Shown: positions 44,251 through 54,096, numbered from the stretch's first letter. The stretch is 64,000 bases of DNA from Lucifugimonas sp038150225 (GCA_038150225.1 JAYQWG010000001.1:69467-133466); one strand, 5' to 3'. A program made the numbers and translations. Notes: generated by a model not told the origin, from the sequence alone.

Positions 44251-46668
44251 TCAGGCAAGCTCAACGAGAGTGGCACCGTTGCCACCCTGGTGTCGAGGTG
44301 CTGCGCTGAATGTGCCGACCAGTGAATGTCCTGCAAGAATCACCCTGATTGCTTCTCGCAATGCCCCGGTGCCGTCACCGTGGATGACTCGTACATTTCG
44401 GAGACCAGACATTGAAGCATCGTCGATGAACTTTTTCACCTCATCTTCAGCTTCATGAACTCGGAATCCCCGAACATCGAGTTCGGTGACAGTTTCTGTT
44501 GCCGGTTCAACGTCGACTGATATGGACGGTTGTGGTTTTGGGTCGGCTTTATCTTCAGCGGGCTTAACCAGTCGAAGTTGAGATTCCTTTAGCTCGATAC
44601 GTGCCCCACCCATCTGGAGCTCGATCATTCCGTCCTTGCCGCGGTCGATGACCGTTGCGTTGACGCTCAAACCCTTGATTTCGACCTCGTCGTTGGCCTG
44701 AAGAGGACGGGCAACCTTGTCGTCGGAGGGAGGTGCTTCTGGTGGAGGAGCCACCGGCAGCCAGGTAGGGTCTGCGAATCGCCCCTTTAACCTCCCAATC
44801 GCACGTTGCGCAGCAGCAAGATCAGTGTCCTGCTTTGCCTGGCTGACGATCTTCCTGAGGTCACGACGCACCTGGTCTGCCTCACGGCGAAGCTCCATTC
44901 GAGATTTTTCGATCATGTCCTCTTGCGCTTTGGTCACATTGGACAGTTTCGATTGAAGCTCACGCCGGGCGATATCGGCTTCTAGTTTGGATTTTTCTGC
45001 CTCGTCACGAATTCGTGCAGTTTCTTCTCGCTCGCGTTGAAGCTGTTGGAGGATCGTTTCTGACTCAGTTCGTGCGGGGTCAATCATGCTTTCCGCATCT
45101 TCGAGGATATGGTTCGGCATGCCGAGGTGCTTGGCAACGTGTAACGCGTAGCTGCGTCCGGGAATGCCCATTAGGACTTTGTAGGTCGGCAACATCGAAT
45201 CTGGATCAAGTTCGACAGAAGCATTCGCAAGGTCACCTGATTCAGCAGCGAATTCGGCAACCGCTCGGTAGTGAGATGTGATTGCAATTGGCATGTCGCT
45301 CGCCATTGCGTGTTCGAGGACCGCCCTTGCGAGCGCAGAACCTTCTTCTGGATCAGTACCTGTGCCGAGTTCGTCGAGAAGGATGAGTGAGTTTGAGGTT
45401 GCCTCAAGGAGGATTTCGATCACTCGCCCCATGTGGCTTGAGAAAGTAGAAACAGACCTCTCTATCGACTGCGAATCTCCAATATCGGCATACACAGAAT
45501 CGAAAATTGCCATTTCGCCGTCTTCGACCGGCAGTTGGAGCCCACTCTGGTGCATCAACGCAAACAGACCAATTGTCTTGATCGCAACGGTCTTTCCACC
45601 GGTGTTGGGTCCCGTAATTACGAGGCCACGGAAACCGGGACCAATATTGACCGTTATTGGCTCCGCATCGTCGCCCAGGATTGGATGCCTTGCACCGATC
45701 AGGTTCACAACGTTGTCTGAGCCGGGAGGCATGGTCGCAATTCGCCGCGCTCGCATTGACTGGGACAGTCGTCCCCGGGCGACGATGTAGTCGATGGCAG
45801 CTGCAGCTTCGATACTTACAACTGCCTCAGGCTCACGGTCGCCGATCATCCCGGAAATTTTTCGCAGGATTCGCTTTTCTTCTCTTTGAGCTTCTGCTGC
45901 GGTTTCACGCCAGTCGTTACACAACTCAACTGCCTTGAATGGCTCAACGAACAGAGTGTGACCACTACCGGAGACGTCGTGGACGATGCCTGGAACTGAT
46001 TCTCGGGCGTCAGACCGTACTTCAAGAACTAGCCGATCTCCGCGTGTGACGATTGCGCCAGATTGGAGCGATTGCCGTACTGCCGGGCTATTTGCGATTC
46101 GCTCCATAACCCGCATTACTCGTTGGTAAGTCTTGCTGACGTTCGCTCTTAGTCGCGCAAGTTTTGGAGTAGCTGAACTGAGAACTTCGCCTCGATCTGA
46201 AACGAGTTTGAACACTTCTTTGTTCAAATCACGCAGGTCAGGAATATCTTGTGCGATATTTTCGAGGAGAGGTGTTCGACCCTTCATTGAGAGAACGGTC
46301 TGGCGTGCCACCCAGATCGAGTCTAGAAGGAACAGTACCGATACGATTTCTTCGCCGGTGAGTACTCCACCAATAGAAGCTCGATGAAGTAACTCTCTCG
46401 GATTCCTTGCGCCGGTTAGCCCGATATCTCCCACATCGGAAAGTAGTCGGACTGCTTCCGCTGTTTCGTCTTGCAGTCTTTGGACATCATCTGGGTGTAT
46501 TTGTGGCTCAGCGGCAAGAGCCATCTCACGAGACATAAAAAAGCGCGTGCGTCCGGCGAGCATGTTGCGCACGTTAGTAAATTCGAGGAGTTCCCACGCT
46601 TGCTGCTGAAGCGAAAGCGGCGGCTCTTCTGGATCGACGGCTGAATTGTCTTCTGAATGTTCGATCAT
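44251..46668 (-). CDS. mutS2: Endonuclease MutS2
   Basis: An 805-residue MutS2. The ATPase core has Walker A ITGPNTGGKTVAIKTIGL near residue 350 and Walker B ILLDELGTGTDPEEGSALA; the clamp region is a long coiled coil rich in Glu and Arg (near 530-640). A KOW-like segment (EVEIKGLSVNATVID) precedes the C-terminal Smr nuclease domain with LDVRGFRVHEAEDEV and VIHGDGTGALREAI. MutS2 acts on branched DNA and, in Firmicutes, rescues collided ribosomes. It is not a mismatch-repair MutS: the N-terminal mismatch domain is absent. Confidence 0.95.
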   Translation of the reverse strand: MIEHSEDNSAVDPEEPPLSLQQQAWELLEFTNVRNMLAGRTRFFMSREMALAAEPQIHPDDVQRLQDETAEAVRLLSDVGDIGLTGARNPRELLHRASIGGVLTGEEIVSVLFLLDSIWVARQTVLSMKGRTPLLENIAQDIPDLRDLNKEVFKLVSDRGEVLSSATPKLARLRANVSKTYQRVMRVMERIANSPAVRQSLQSGAIVTRGDRLVLEVRSDARESVPGIVHDVSGSGHTLFVEPFKAVELCNDWRETAAEAQREEKRILRKISGMIGDREPEAVVSIEAAAAIDYIVARGRLSQSMRARRIATMPPGSDNVVNLIGARHPILGDDAEPITVNIGPGFRGLVITGPNTGGKTVAIKTIGLFALMHQSGLQLPVEDGEMAIFDSVYADIGDSQSIERSVSTFSSHMGRVIEILLEATSNSLILLDELGTGTDPEEGSALARAVLEHAMASDMPIAITSHYRAVAEFAAESGDLANASVELDPDSMLPTYKVLMGIPGRSYALHVAKHLGMPNHILEDAESMIDPARTESETILQQLQREREETARIRDEAEKSKLEADIARRELQSKLSNVTKAQEDMIEKSRMELRREADQVRRDLRKIVSQAKQDTDLAAAQRAIGRLKGRFADPTWLPVAPPPEAPPSDDKVARPLQANDEVEIKGLSVNATVIDRGKDGMIELQMGGARIELKESQLRLVKPAEDKADPKPQPSISVDVEPATETVTELDVRGFRVHEAEDEVKKFIDDASMSGLRNVRVIHGDGTGALREAIRVILAGHSLVGTFSAAPRHQGGNGATLVELA

Positions 46669-46759
46669 GTGAGATGGATTGTAGTTCTTACACGATGTTT
46701 ATACTCGCCGAACGTTACCGAGTTATCCGAAACGAATCACTAGAGTTTGTGACTCCCAG

Positions 46760-47665
46760 TTGAACCAGGAACAAGTAGAAACACAAATTCGAGCCAGCAT
46801 GTCAGAGTTGCTGTCGCTTGCCGGACTAGAGTATTCGGGTGATATTGTTCGCGTTGGTGCAACCAGGGTTCATTACCTGAACTACGGTACCCCAAGCGAG
46901 TTGCCTCCCATTTTGCTTCTCCACGGCGGTGGTGCTGGTAGCGCTATTTGGTACCGGCAAATTGCCGAGCTATCGAAAACACGACAGGTGATTGCTCCCG
47001 ATCATCCAGTTTTCGGACTGTCAGATCAAATTCCATTTGAAGAGCCGTTTTTGGACGGCATCGCGGATTACATAGCCGGGTTTATGGACGCCCTGAAAAT
47101 TGATCGCGTAGATGTGATCGCACTTTCGATGGGTGGGCAAGGTGCAATTGCTGCCTGTCTGACGTATCCAGAGAGATTTCGACGGCTTGTTCTGATTGGT
47201 TCGGCGGGAATGGGAGCTGAATTCCCGCTCGTTTTCAAACTTAGTCTTGTGCCGTATTTCGGTCGATTGATTACTCGGCCTAACAGGTGGGGACAGGACA
47301 CCTACTTCAAGACTTTCGAGGTGAAGAACACAGCGTTTGAAGGTGCCGAAGAGTACAAGCAATACGCCTACGACGTGACACTTTCACAAGGTCACTCAAA
47401 GGCAATACGTGAAAGCATTAATTCAATCGCCAACTGGTCGGGGCAAGTTAACGTGTTTACGGACGAAGCACTGACGCATCTCGACTTGCCGACGCTCGCT
47501 ATTTGGGGTGACGAGGACCAGCTATTTCCGGTTTCACATGCCGAACGGCTGGTCAAACTTGCACCAGACGCGCACTTGGAAATTATCGAAAACGCTGCAC
47601 ACGTTCCGTTACTCGACCACTCTGATCGGGTAACGGAGTTGATTACAGAGTTTGTGAATGTTTAG
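46760..47665 (+). CDS. Alpha/beta hydrolase
   Basis: A 301-residue alpha/beta hydrolase with oxyanion motif LLHGGGAGSAIWYRQI (53-68), nucleophile Ser123 in ALSMGGQGA, acid in WGDEDQLFPVSHA and catalytic His in NAAHVPLLDH. The closest themes are meta-cleavage-product hydrolases and esterases; no aromatic-degradation gene is near, so the substrate is open. TTG start. Its tail overlaps the convergent formyltransferase by 4 bp. Confidence 0.85.
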   Translation: MNQEQVETQIRASMSELLSLAGLEYSGDIVRVGATRVHYLNYGTPSELPPILLLHGGGAGSAIWYRQIAELSKTRQVIAPDHPVFGLSDQIPFEEPFLDGIADYIAGFMDALKIDRVDVIALSMGGQGAIAACLTYPERFRRLVLIGSAGMGAEFPLVFKLSLVPYFGRLITRPNRWGQDTYFKTFEVKNTAFEGAEEYKQYAYDVTLSQGHSKAIRESINSIANWSGQVNVFTDEALTHLDLPTLAIWGDEDQLFPVSHAERLVKLAPDAHLEIIENAAHVPLLDHSDRVTELITEFVNV

Positions 47666-48579
47666 CCCAGTCGGTCGCCAACTGAAATATTTTTCGATTC
47701 CGCCCATTCAGCGGCGGACTGCTTTGGGGCACCCTTTTCTCGGACTCTTCCAATCGTTACAGCCCCGTCAGCGGCACTAACAGTGATTCCTGAGTCGGTT
47801 ATTTCGAGAATTTCTCCAGCTGAGGTGCCTTCCAAATATGAGCGAGAGGCGTCGTACAAGGAAACGACCGTTTCTCCCGCGACTGTGTTCGCTCCGGGTT
47901 GCGGATCGCCACCGCGAATCATATTGAACACAGTCGAGGAGTCGGCAGACCAGTCGACAGTCACGTCTTTCGCACGGCACCAACCTTCGTAGGTCGCTCC
48001 AGATTCGTCCTGGACGTTGCGTGGCGCATTTCCTTCACGTACTAGGTTTACCGATTCGACCATTGCTTCAACGCCAAGCGGGAAGAGCTTGTTGAAGTAA
48101 ACGGAGCCTAGGGTTTCGTCGGGACCAATTTCCACAGAGACCTGTTTCAGCACCGGACCCGTGTCGAGTCCCTCGTCGGGCCAGAAGATCGTTAGCCCAG
48201 TCTCAGTTTCACCGTTGATTATCGGCCAGTTGATCGAACTTGGTCCACGGTGTTTTGGGAGCATCGATGGGTGGTACTGGATCGTGCCCAGTGACGGAAA
48301 ATTGATCATTTCCATCGGAACGATATCGGTCACGAATGCCATGACGCACAACTCGGGGTCGAGTTCTTTGAATTGATCCACCGCTTCCTGGTCCCGTAGC
48401 CGTTTGAAATCTAAGCTCTGGATGCCAAGCTCTTTCGCTGAGGTAATGACTGGATCGTCTGGGCGACCTTCTTTTGCGCGAGGTGCGAAAACTCCAACTA
48501 TTTCGTCAGCGTCATTTTGCGCGAGTGCTTCAAGCACTTTTTGTCCGAATGCCGATTGACCGATCAAGGCGATTCGCAT
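47662..48579 (-). CDS. Formyltransferase-fold protein, ALDH1L1 N-terminal-like (Fmt family)
   Basis: A 305-residue protein with the N-terminal formyl-transferase fold (MRIALIGQSAFGQKVLEAL) and a C-terminal Fmt-C-like domain. The active site reads YHPSMLPKHRGPSSINWPI with His103, and FWPDEGLDTGPVL with Asp139. YHPSLLPRHRG and FWxDDGLDTGD are typical of the 10-formyl-THF hydrolase domain of ALDH1L1, whereas true Fmt has NxHxSLLPxxRG. It therefore may use 10-formyl-THF but need not be the initiator-tRNA enzyme. The first catalytic Asn position is Gln. No def gene is adjacent. Confidence 0.82.
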   Translation of the reverse strand: MRIALIGQSAFGQKVLEALAQNDADEIVGVFAPRAKEGRPDDPVITSAKELGIQSLDFKRLRDQEAVDQFKELDPELCVMAFVTDIVPMEMINFPSLGTIQYHPSMLPKHRGPSSINWPIINGETETGLTIFWPDEGLDTGPVLKQVSVEIGPDETLGSVYFNKLFPLGVEAMVESVNLVREGNAPRNVQDESGATYEGWCRAKDVTVDWSADSSTVFNMIRGGDPQPGANTVAGETVVSLYDASRSYLEGTSAGEILEITDSGITVSAADGAVTIGRVREKGAPKQSAAEWAESKNISVGDRLG

Positions 48580-48696
48580 GTTCTACCCCGTGAAGCTGTG
48601 ATTGTTTCTGCCGCTATTTCTAACACGAACCACGTGGCAACAACGGCGATATGATTGAGTTATTCAAGTTTCAATTCACGTTTTTGGAGATAACTA

Positions 48697-49131
48697 TTGA
48701 CCGGAGAAAACGGCGGTGCGAGTGACGGCGGGCAGGCAGATATTGGCTTCCCTCCAAAGACTGCTGACGAGTTTTTCCAGCGCGGGTTGAAAAATGCTCG
48801 ACTTGGATTCCCGGACAAAGCTGCTGAGGATTTTGAGGAAGCAGCGTGGCTGGACCCTGACAATCCCGAAATTCAATTCAACCTTGGAACCGCTTATCTT
48901 TCGATTGGGGATTTCGAGCAAGCGATAGTCAACTTCACTCGATCTATCGAGTTAAAACCTGGCAACCCTGATTACTACGGGAACCGGGCGGTCGCACATG
49001 CCGCAATTGGTGAAGACGAAAAATCAGATAGCGACGTTGCGGAGGCGATCAAGTACGGCGCTCCACCCGATGGATTGGCAACTGTCATCGACTACGTGAA
49101 AAACAAGCGTAGTGCCGAAGGCGGGTTTTAG
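48697..49131 (+). CDS. TPR-repeat protein
   Basis: A 144-residue protein with a glycine-rich start (TGENGGASDGGQ) and about three TPR units: PKTADEFFQRGLKNARLGFP, DKAAEDFEEAAWLDPDNPEI, FNLGTAYLSIGDFEQAIVNF and DYYGNRAVAHAAIGEDEKSD. The canonical TPR residues (A-Y-G-P spacing with DPDNPE and KPGNPD turns) are clear. There is no signal peptide. TTG start with GGAG a few bases upstream. It converges on a MerR-type regulator with a 3 bp gap. Function unknown. Confidence 0.8.
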   Translation: MTGENGGASDGGQADIGFPPKTADEFFQRGLKNARLGFPDKAAEDFEEAAWLDPDNPEIQFNLGTAYLSIGDFEQAIVNFTRSIELKPGNPDYYGNRAVAHAAIGEDEKSDSDVAEAIKYGAPPDGLATVIDYVKNKRSAEGGF

Positions 49132-49134
49132 AGC

Positions 49135-49836
49135 CTATTCGCTCAGGCTCCGCCAGTTCGGCATTGCTTCGTCAAGTTGCAAGCTACGTAAGTATGAGCG
49201 AACGGTGCTGAATGCGTTTGCAACGTTAACTGGAGCAGTGTCAGCACTTGAATTTCGTGACGAGTTCAGGTGCTCTGCTAGAAATACCGCTTCAGCCTTG
49301 GAGAGCGGCTCGTACTCGGCATGACGCTCTAAGACTTCGTACGAAACCCCGTTTTCGAGGAGTCGAGCGAAACCCCTCGCTGCACCAAGATCCCTTCGGT
49401 CATGGGCTGGATTTCCATCAGGGTCGCGCCTTGGGGACCTGACGAGCCCGGCTTCGAGCAGTCTGTCGTATGCCTCACGGCTCAAGCCACTCGCAGAAAC
49501 GAAATCGTCAACCGGGATTGGACCAGTTGGTAGGTCAGAGCTCTGCCGTGAATCCGAGGATGATTTTGAAAACCTGGAACCTGGATCCCCCGAAACAATC
49601 TGCTTGATCGCAGCGAGGTTGAGTCCTTCGGATTGGAGCTTCTTGATTTCTTCGATTTGTCGAACGTAATCGACTGAATAGAGCGCGCGGGTCTTACTGA
49701 CTTTTTCGGGCTGAGGAAGAACTCCGAAACGTACGTAGTAGTTGATTGCCGCGGTCGACAAGCCTGTTCGACGAGACAACTCACCAACGAGGATTTTTTC
49801 CTCGGAGTTGGCGGGTATTTGTCCGGTCGAAGTCAC
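49135..49836 (-). CDS. MerR-family transcriptional regulator
   Basis: A 233-residue DNA-binding protein. The winged helix begins LVGELSRRTGLSTAAINYYV at residue 15 and continues RFGVLPQPEKVSKTRALYSV then RQIEEIKKLQSEGLNLAAIK, the standard MerR layout. The C-terminal half has a second HTH-like segment (VDDFVSASGLSREAYDRLLE), so it may hold two DNA-binding units. No metal-binding Cys pair is seen. GTG start. The ABC genes follow upstream on the same strand with a 170 bp gap, but control of them is untested. Confidence 0.82.
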   Translation of the reverse strand: MTSTGQIPANSEEKILVGELSRRTGLSTAAINYYVRFGVLPQPEKVSKTRALYSVDYVRQIEEIKKLQSEGLNLAAIKQIVSGDPGSRFSKSSSDSRQSSDLPTGPIPVDDFVSASGLSREAYDRLLEAGLVRSPRRDPDGNPAHDRRDLGAARGFARLLENGVSYEVLERHAEYEPLSKAEAVFLAEHLNSSRNSSADTAPVNVANAFSTVRSYLRSLQLDEAMPNWRSLSE

Positions 49837-50006
49837 GTATGAGAATTTGCGGCTGATCTACGAAATCCAGTTAGAAGTCGCAGGCGTATTGAATTACATG
49901 GAGCGGGTTACTCAACCGGAACCGTGCACTGGGAGAGTAGCTCGCTCCTATGTGTTTAATCGTTCAGGGAGGGAAGCTTACCCGAAGTTCTGGCCGGTTG
50001 ACCGCC

Positions 50007-51119
50007 CTATTCCCACTTGAACAGTCTTGTCGCGATTACGAACGAAATTGCTATCCAGATTGCAAGTCCGATCAGCTCATTGCCCTGCGTGGTGATCGAA
50101 TCACCCTGAACCGCGATCGCTCTCATCCCATCCGCCAGGTAAGTAAGTGGTAAGTACTGGGCGAATCCGACTACCCATTCAGGCATTATCGAAAGCGGGA
50201 AGAAGACTCCCGAGAGGAACATCATCGGCATAGAAATGATGTTTGCGATAGGTGCTGCCGTTTCTTCGCTCTTTGCCCACCCTGATATCGCCAACCCAAC
50301 TGCGATAAACAGCGCACCACCAAGTAATGCGAGGATCGTCAGGTCGAACCATGCTCCCAGTCTTCCCTGGCCAACAGTTACGCCCAGAACCAACGAGCCG
50401 ACTATCACCAGTACGTAGGTTTGAAGAATGACAACAATCGCTTTGGTTGTCAGCTGACCAGCCAGGAAGTGCGAAGCTCCGATCGGAGTTGCCTTCAGGC
50501 GACGTAGAACACCTTGCGATTTGAACCTAACAAGAGTGAAGACGACAGTGAACAGGCCTGTCTGCATGATTGCCATTGCGGCAATTCCCGGGATTAGCCA
50601 GCCTTTGAAGCCCTGCCCTTGACCTTCGATGAACGACTCCGAAATCCAGATATTGTTCTCTACCCGGTATTCGTCAGGTACTTGAGCGACTTGCTTGAAC
50701 ACCGCATCGGTCACTTGACCAACTACGGTGGCAATCACAGCTCGTTCTTGCTGGAACCGTTCGTCATAGGTGATTTCGATCGTCGCAAACTCACCTGGCA
50801 CGCCAAAGTTCTCTGGGATGACAATTACCGCTTTCGAGTTTCCGAATTCGAGCTCTTCCATCAACTCGTCATGGGAGCCGAGCGTGACGCTTAGAACCTC
50901 TTGATCGTCGGTGCCGCCAAGCGCTTGAACCAATCCTTCGGACGCGGGATTTCCGGCGCGATCGACTATCCCAACATTAGGTGAGTTGTACCGTTCGAAA
51001 TTCATGATTCCGAAGATCAGCATGATGAGCAGCGGGAAGAACAGCGCCCAGAACAACGCCTGCCGGTTGCGGAAATACATTTTTAGCGATGCGACGGTGA
51101 GGGCTACGTAAAGTTTCAT
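50007..51119 (-). CDS. ABC-2 type transporter permease
   Basis: A 370-residue permease with an N-terminal helix (FWALFFPLLIMLIFGIMNFE), a large extracytoplasmic loop of about 140 residues and five more helices in the C-terminal half, including MPMMFLSGVFFPLSIMPEWV, the ABC-2 signature. The exported compound is unknown; such YhgE/DrrB-like systems move drugs or lipids. It sits 2 bp downstream of its ATPase. Confidence 0.88.
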   Translation of the reverse strand: MKLYVALTVASLKMYFRNRQALFWALFFPLLIMLIFGIMNFERYNSPNVGIVDRAGNPASEGLVQALGGTDDQEVLSVTLGSHDELMEELEFGNSKAVIVIPENFGVPGEFATIEITYDERFQQERAVIATVVGQVTDAVFKQVAQVPDEYRVENNIWISESFIEGQGQGFKGWLIPGIAAMAIMQTGLFTVVFTLVRFKSQGVLRRLKATPIGASHFLAGQLTTKAIVVILQTYVLVIVGSLVLGVTVGQGRLGAWFDLTILALLGGALFIAVGLAISGWAKSEETAAPIANIISMPMMFLSGVFFPLSIMPEWVVGFAQYLPLTYLADGMRAIAVQGDSITTQGNELIGLAIWIAISFVIATRLFKWE

Positions 51120-51121
51120 GA

Positions 51122-51889
51122 TTAGTCCCTCAACTCGTGACCGGTCAGATTCAGGAAGACATCATCTAACGTTGCTTCCCTAGCGCGTTTCTGCGGTTTG
51201 AAACCCGTTTCGAGTAGTTGGTCGATCAGGGCATCGGGGGTGTCGAGCGCGACGATCTGTCCGTTTTCAACGATCGCGATGCGATCGCAGAGTTCCTCGG
51301 CTTCTTCCATGTAATGGGTGGTAAGGACGATGGTCGAACCACCAGACTGAATATCCTGGATCAACGCCCAAAGTGATCTGCGGGCTTGTGGGTCGAGTCC
51401 GGTAGTTGGTTCGTCCAGGAAAAGTACGACTGGGTCATTCACCAGAGCGACGGCAATCGAGAGTCGCTGTTTTTGACCGCCCGATAACTCCTTGTATTTC
51501 GCGCCCTTGCGCTGGGCGAGGCCAACTCTGCCAAGGATTTCGACTGGATCGACCTTTGCGTTATACAGACGGGCGTAGAGATCGACGATCTCAGCGAGGT
51601 TCAAGTTGTCGAAGAAGGCGTTCTGTTGGAGCTGTACTCCAATGATCGACTTAATGGCAGTCGGATCTTCTTTGACATTGATCCCGTTGATGAACGCTTC
51701 GCCAGAATCCGCTTCTCGCATACCTTCGAGAATCTCGACCGTAGTCGTTTTGCCCGCACCGTTGGGACCCAGCATTCCGAACACTTCGCCGCGTTTTACT
51801 TCGAATGAAATACCCGCCACGGCTTCTATGTCGTCGTATCGCTTCTTGAGGTTTTGTGCGACCAGCACAGGGTCGGTGATGACTGTCAT
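51122..51889 (-). CDS. ABC transporter ATP-binding protein
   Basis: A 255-residue DrrA/CcmA-type ATPase with Walker A GPNGAGKTTTVEILEG, signature LSGGQKQRLSIAVALVND and Walker B VLFLDEPTTGLDPQARRS. The H-loop is LTTHYMEEAEEL. It provides the energy for the adjacent ABC-2 permease. A short C-terminal region after residue 220 (RAREATLDDVFLNLTGHEL) is typical of these exporters. ATG start at 51889; the 150 bp upstream holds no gene. Confidence 0.93.
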   Translation of the reverse strand: MTVITDPVLVAQNLKKRYDDIEAVAGISFEVKRGEVFGMLGPNGAGKTTTVEILEGMREADSGEAFINGINVKEDPTAIKSIIGVQLQQNAFFDNLNLAEIVDLYARLYNAKVDPVEILGRVGLAQRKGAKYKELSGGQKQRLSIAVALVNDPVVLFLDEPTTGLDPQARRSLWALIQDIQSGGSTIVLTTHYMEEAEELCDRIAIVENGQIVALDTPDALIDQLLETGFKPQKRAREATLDDVFLNLTGHELRD

Positions 51890-52040
51890 TTAGACGAATC
51901 CAACTTTCAAATTGGAATTGAGTGATCGAGTTTTTGGATCGCCACGATGGTGGTGGCATCGGGGTAGAATTCGCACCCTCGTTGGTACGGGTTGACCAGA
52001 CAAGTGTATTCAACCCATTTGACCAGAAGGTGCATAAATC

Positions 52041-53060
52041 TTGAGTTTTGAATACGTAAAGTTTGGGACTGCCGGGGTGAAGATCTCGCCGATGGCGTTG
52101 GGTCTCGGGTTTCGAGGACAGTACGACCAGGATGACGCTGAACGGGTGATTCTCACGGCAATCGATTCTGGGATCAACCTGATCGACTGCGCCAATGTTT
52201 ACGGATTCATGGACGATCGCCGAAATATTGGACGGTCTGAAGAAACACTCGGTCGCGTGCTTAAGGGTCGTCGAGACGATCTCGTAATCACCTCCAAGGT
52301 CTTTAGTCCGATCGGTCCGGGACCGAACGACTCAGGAGCGTCTCGTTATCACATCATGCGAGAGATCGACCGGTCACTAACTCGACTTGATACCGATCAC
52401 GTCGATGTCTACATCTTCCACGGCGTCGAAGACATGAGCTTGTTCGAAGAACAATTCCGCACCATGGAAGACCTGATTGACGCCGGAAAAATCCGTTACG
52501 TCGGTGTGAGCAACTTCCAGGCGTGGCAAATAATGCAGGCACTGCGCGTGCAGGAACGAATCAACGCACAGCCGCTGATTACAGTTCAAAATCCGTACTC
52601 ATTGATGAACCGGACCCAGGAAGACGAACTTTTCCCGATGCTTCGAGAAACTGGCGTTGGACTCATGGCTTACAGCCCTCTCGGGGTCGGACTATTGAGC
52701 GGAACGTATCGACCTGACGAGGTACCTGATGAGTCAACTTTGTGGGGTTCACGCCGTAAGGGACGAATTGCTACGTACATGCAAGGTCGTGCAGCGAAAG
52801 TAATTGCTGCTGTTGATGAAGTAGCACAGGAGCTTGGCGCGACGATGCCGCAGGTCGCTATGGCATGGGTGATGTCACATCCTGAAGTGACCGTTGCATT
52901 ATCGGGCGCAGACACAGTCGAGCAAATGAAAGATGTAGCTGGGGCAATAGAGCTCACGCTGCCTGCGGATGCAATCTCGAAATTGAACGATGTTTCATAC
53001 GGCATGCGAGCCGTGCTCGACGGTGCACCAGAAGATGTTCCCGACGATTTGGAAGATTAG
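52041..53060 (+). CDS. Aldo/keto reductase
   Basis: A 339-residue AKR with the full tetrad: Asp49 and Tyr54 in IDCANVYGF, Lys86 in VITSKVF, His127 in YIFHGVE. GVSNFQAWQIMQAL and the NADPH region ALSGADTVEQMK follow. It belongs to the YajO/general stress type that reduces sugar aldehydes or ketones. TTG start. It is the first gene of the catabolic island at 52-64 kb. A repeat-rich spacer follows. Confidence 0.9.
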   Translation: MSFEYVKFGTAGVKISPMALGLGFRGQYDQDDAERVILTAIDSGINLIDCANVYGFMDDRRNIGRSEETLGRVLKGRRDDLVITSKVFSPIGPGPNDSGASRYHIMREIDRSLTRLDTDHVDVYIFHGVEDMSLFEEQFRTMEDLIDAGKIRYVGVSNFQAWQIMQALRVQERINAQPLITVQNPYSLMNRTQEDELFPMLRETGVGLMAYSPLGVGLLSGTYRPDEVPDESTLWGSRRKGRIATYMQGRAAKVIAAVDEVAQELGATMPQVAMAWVMSHPEVTVALSGADTVEQMKDVAGAIELTLPADAISKLNDVSYGMRAVLDGAPEDVPDDLED

Positions 53061-53331
53061 GCGGGGTAACCAAGTTCGGGATGACAACGAACGATCCCCT
53101 TTCCGGACTGGAAGGGGTTAGGGGTAGGAGCATCTGACCCAAGGGCACCTCGATTTCAGTCCTCTCACCCGGATTGGGGGAGAGTTAGAGAGGGGGAGAC
53201 TCCTAGCCGAGTTCCGATTTATCGGGGACGAGCGCGAAATCACAACCAAATCCCCCTTCCGGACTGGAAGGGGTCAGGGGTAGGAGAATCGGACCCAAGG
53301 GCGAATGCCCGCCCGGTCCAATAACGCACTT
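53061..53331. repeat. Non-coding spacer with two copies of a 52 bp palindromic repeat
   Basis: Copies at 53095-53146 and 53251-53302 agree at 48 of 52 positions. Each begins with the arms CCCCTTCC and GGAAGGGG around a short loop and ends with GACCCAAGGGC. Between them (53168-53199) lies a G-rich GGGGGAGAGTTAGAGAGGGG segment and a CGATTTATCGGG piece (53214-53227). The layout is like a small non-autonomous element. The second copy stops about 30 bp before the next gene's start. Confidence 0.85.
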
Positions 53332-54093
53332 ATGAAAGTACTTCTTGCTGGCGGATCTGGAATGGTTGGATCCTTCATAACTCCATATTTGAAAGAAAAG
53401 CACGAACTCCGTGTACTTGATCTTGCTGAACCACAGCATGATGGCGTCGACTTCGTAAAAGGTTCTGTTACTGATCCAGAAGCTATCGAACGTGCAATCG
53501 ATGGAATGGACGCGTTCATCTGGCTGGTGATGCGAAGTCCTCAGGGCGGAACTGTGACCGACCAGGACTTGAAGGTCATTCGCGAGAACTACGAAGTGAA
53601 CTGTCTTGGACTCCACACGTTCCTGTGGTTGGCACAAGGCAAAGGTTTGACCCGTGGTGTGTACACGAGCTCAATGAGCGTGCATTACCGTGCCAGAGAT
53701 TATTTCCACTCAGAAGAAGATATTCCCCTCGATACGCCAAGTGCGTATGGGCTCAGTAAAGGGTTTGGTGAGGGCATTTGCAACTATTTCGCGCAATGGT
53801 TCGATATGAGCATTGTTGCGTTGCGAATCACGGGACCTCGCAAACGCGAAGCTTATATCGAGGAGCGAATGAACCCGATGCTGGATCGTCCGGATGGCTC
53901 AAAGCCGCTGTTCGTAACTGATGAAGAAGACCTCGCTCGTGCGTACTTGGCAGCTCTCGACAATGTTCAAATCGGACATGGCAGGTTCGATCCAGTTTTC
54001 ATCGCCGGTGACGAAAACGAGCAAGACCACAACCTGTCAAAGGCAAAACGCCTACTCGGCTGGGAGCCAAAGTCGCACTTGATCGTGGATTAG
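53332..54093 (+). CDS. NAD-dependent epimerase/dehydratase (extended SDR)
   Basis: A 253-residue SDR if started at ATG 53332, where MKVLLAGGSGMVGSFITPYL gives the Rossmann motif at 7-14. Starting at the in-frame ATG 53305 would add nine residues that arise from the repeat beside it, so it is not used. The catalytic pair is Tyr139-Lys143 in SAYGLSKGF, with Ser in YTSSMSVHY. The family oxidises or epimerises sugars or sugar acids (uronate dehydrogenase-like size). It follows an aldo/keto reductase and precedes a transporter. Confidence 0.86.
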   Translation: MKVLLAGGSGMVGSFITPYLKEKHELRVLDLAEPQHDGVDFVKGSVTDPEAIERAIDGMDAFIWLVMRSPQGGTVTDQDLKVIRENYEVNCLGLHTFLWLAQGKGLTRGVYTSSMSVHYRARDYFHSEEDIPLDTPSAYGLSKGFGEGICNYFAQWFDMSIVALRITGPRKREAYIEERMNPMLDRPDGSKPLFVTDEEDLARAYLAALDNVQIGHGRFDPVFIAGDENEQDHNLSKAKRLLGWEPKSHLIVD

Positions 54094-54096
54094 ACT

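Noticed and set aside
53305..53331. Upstream ATG of the epimerase gene
   Set aside because: The nine extra residues come from repeat-derived sequence and precede the natural MKVLLAGG start.
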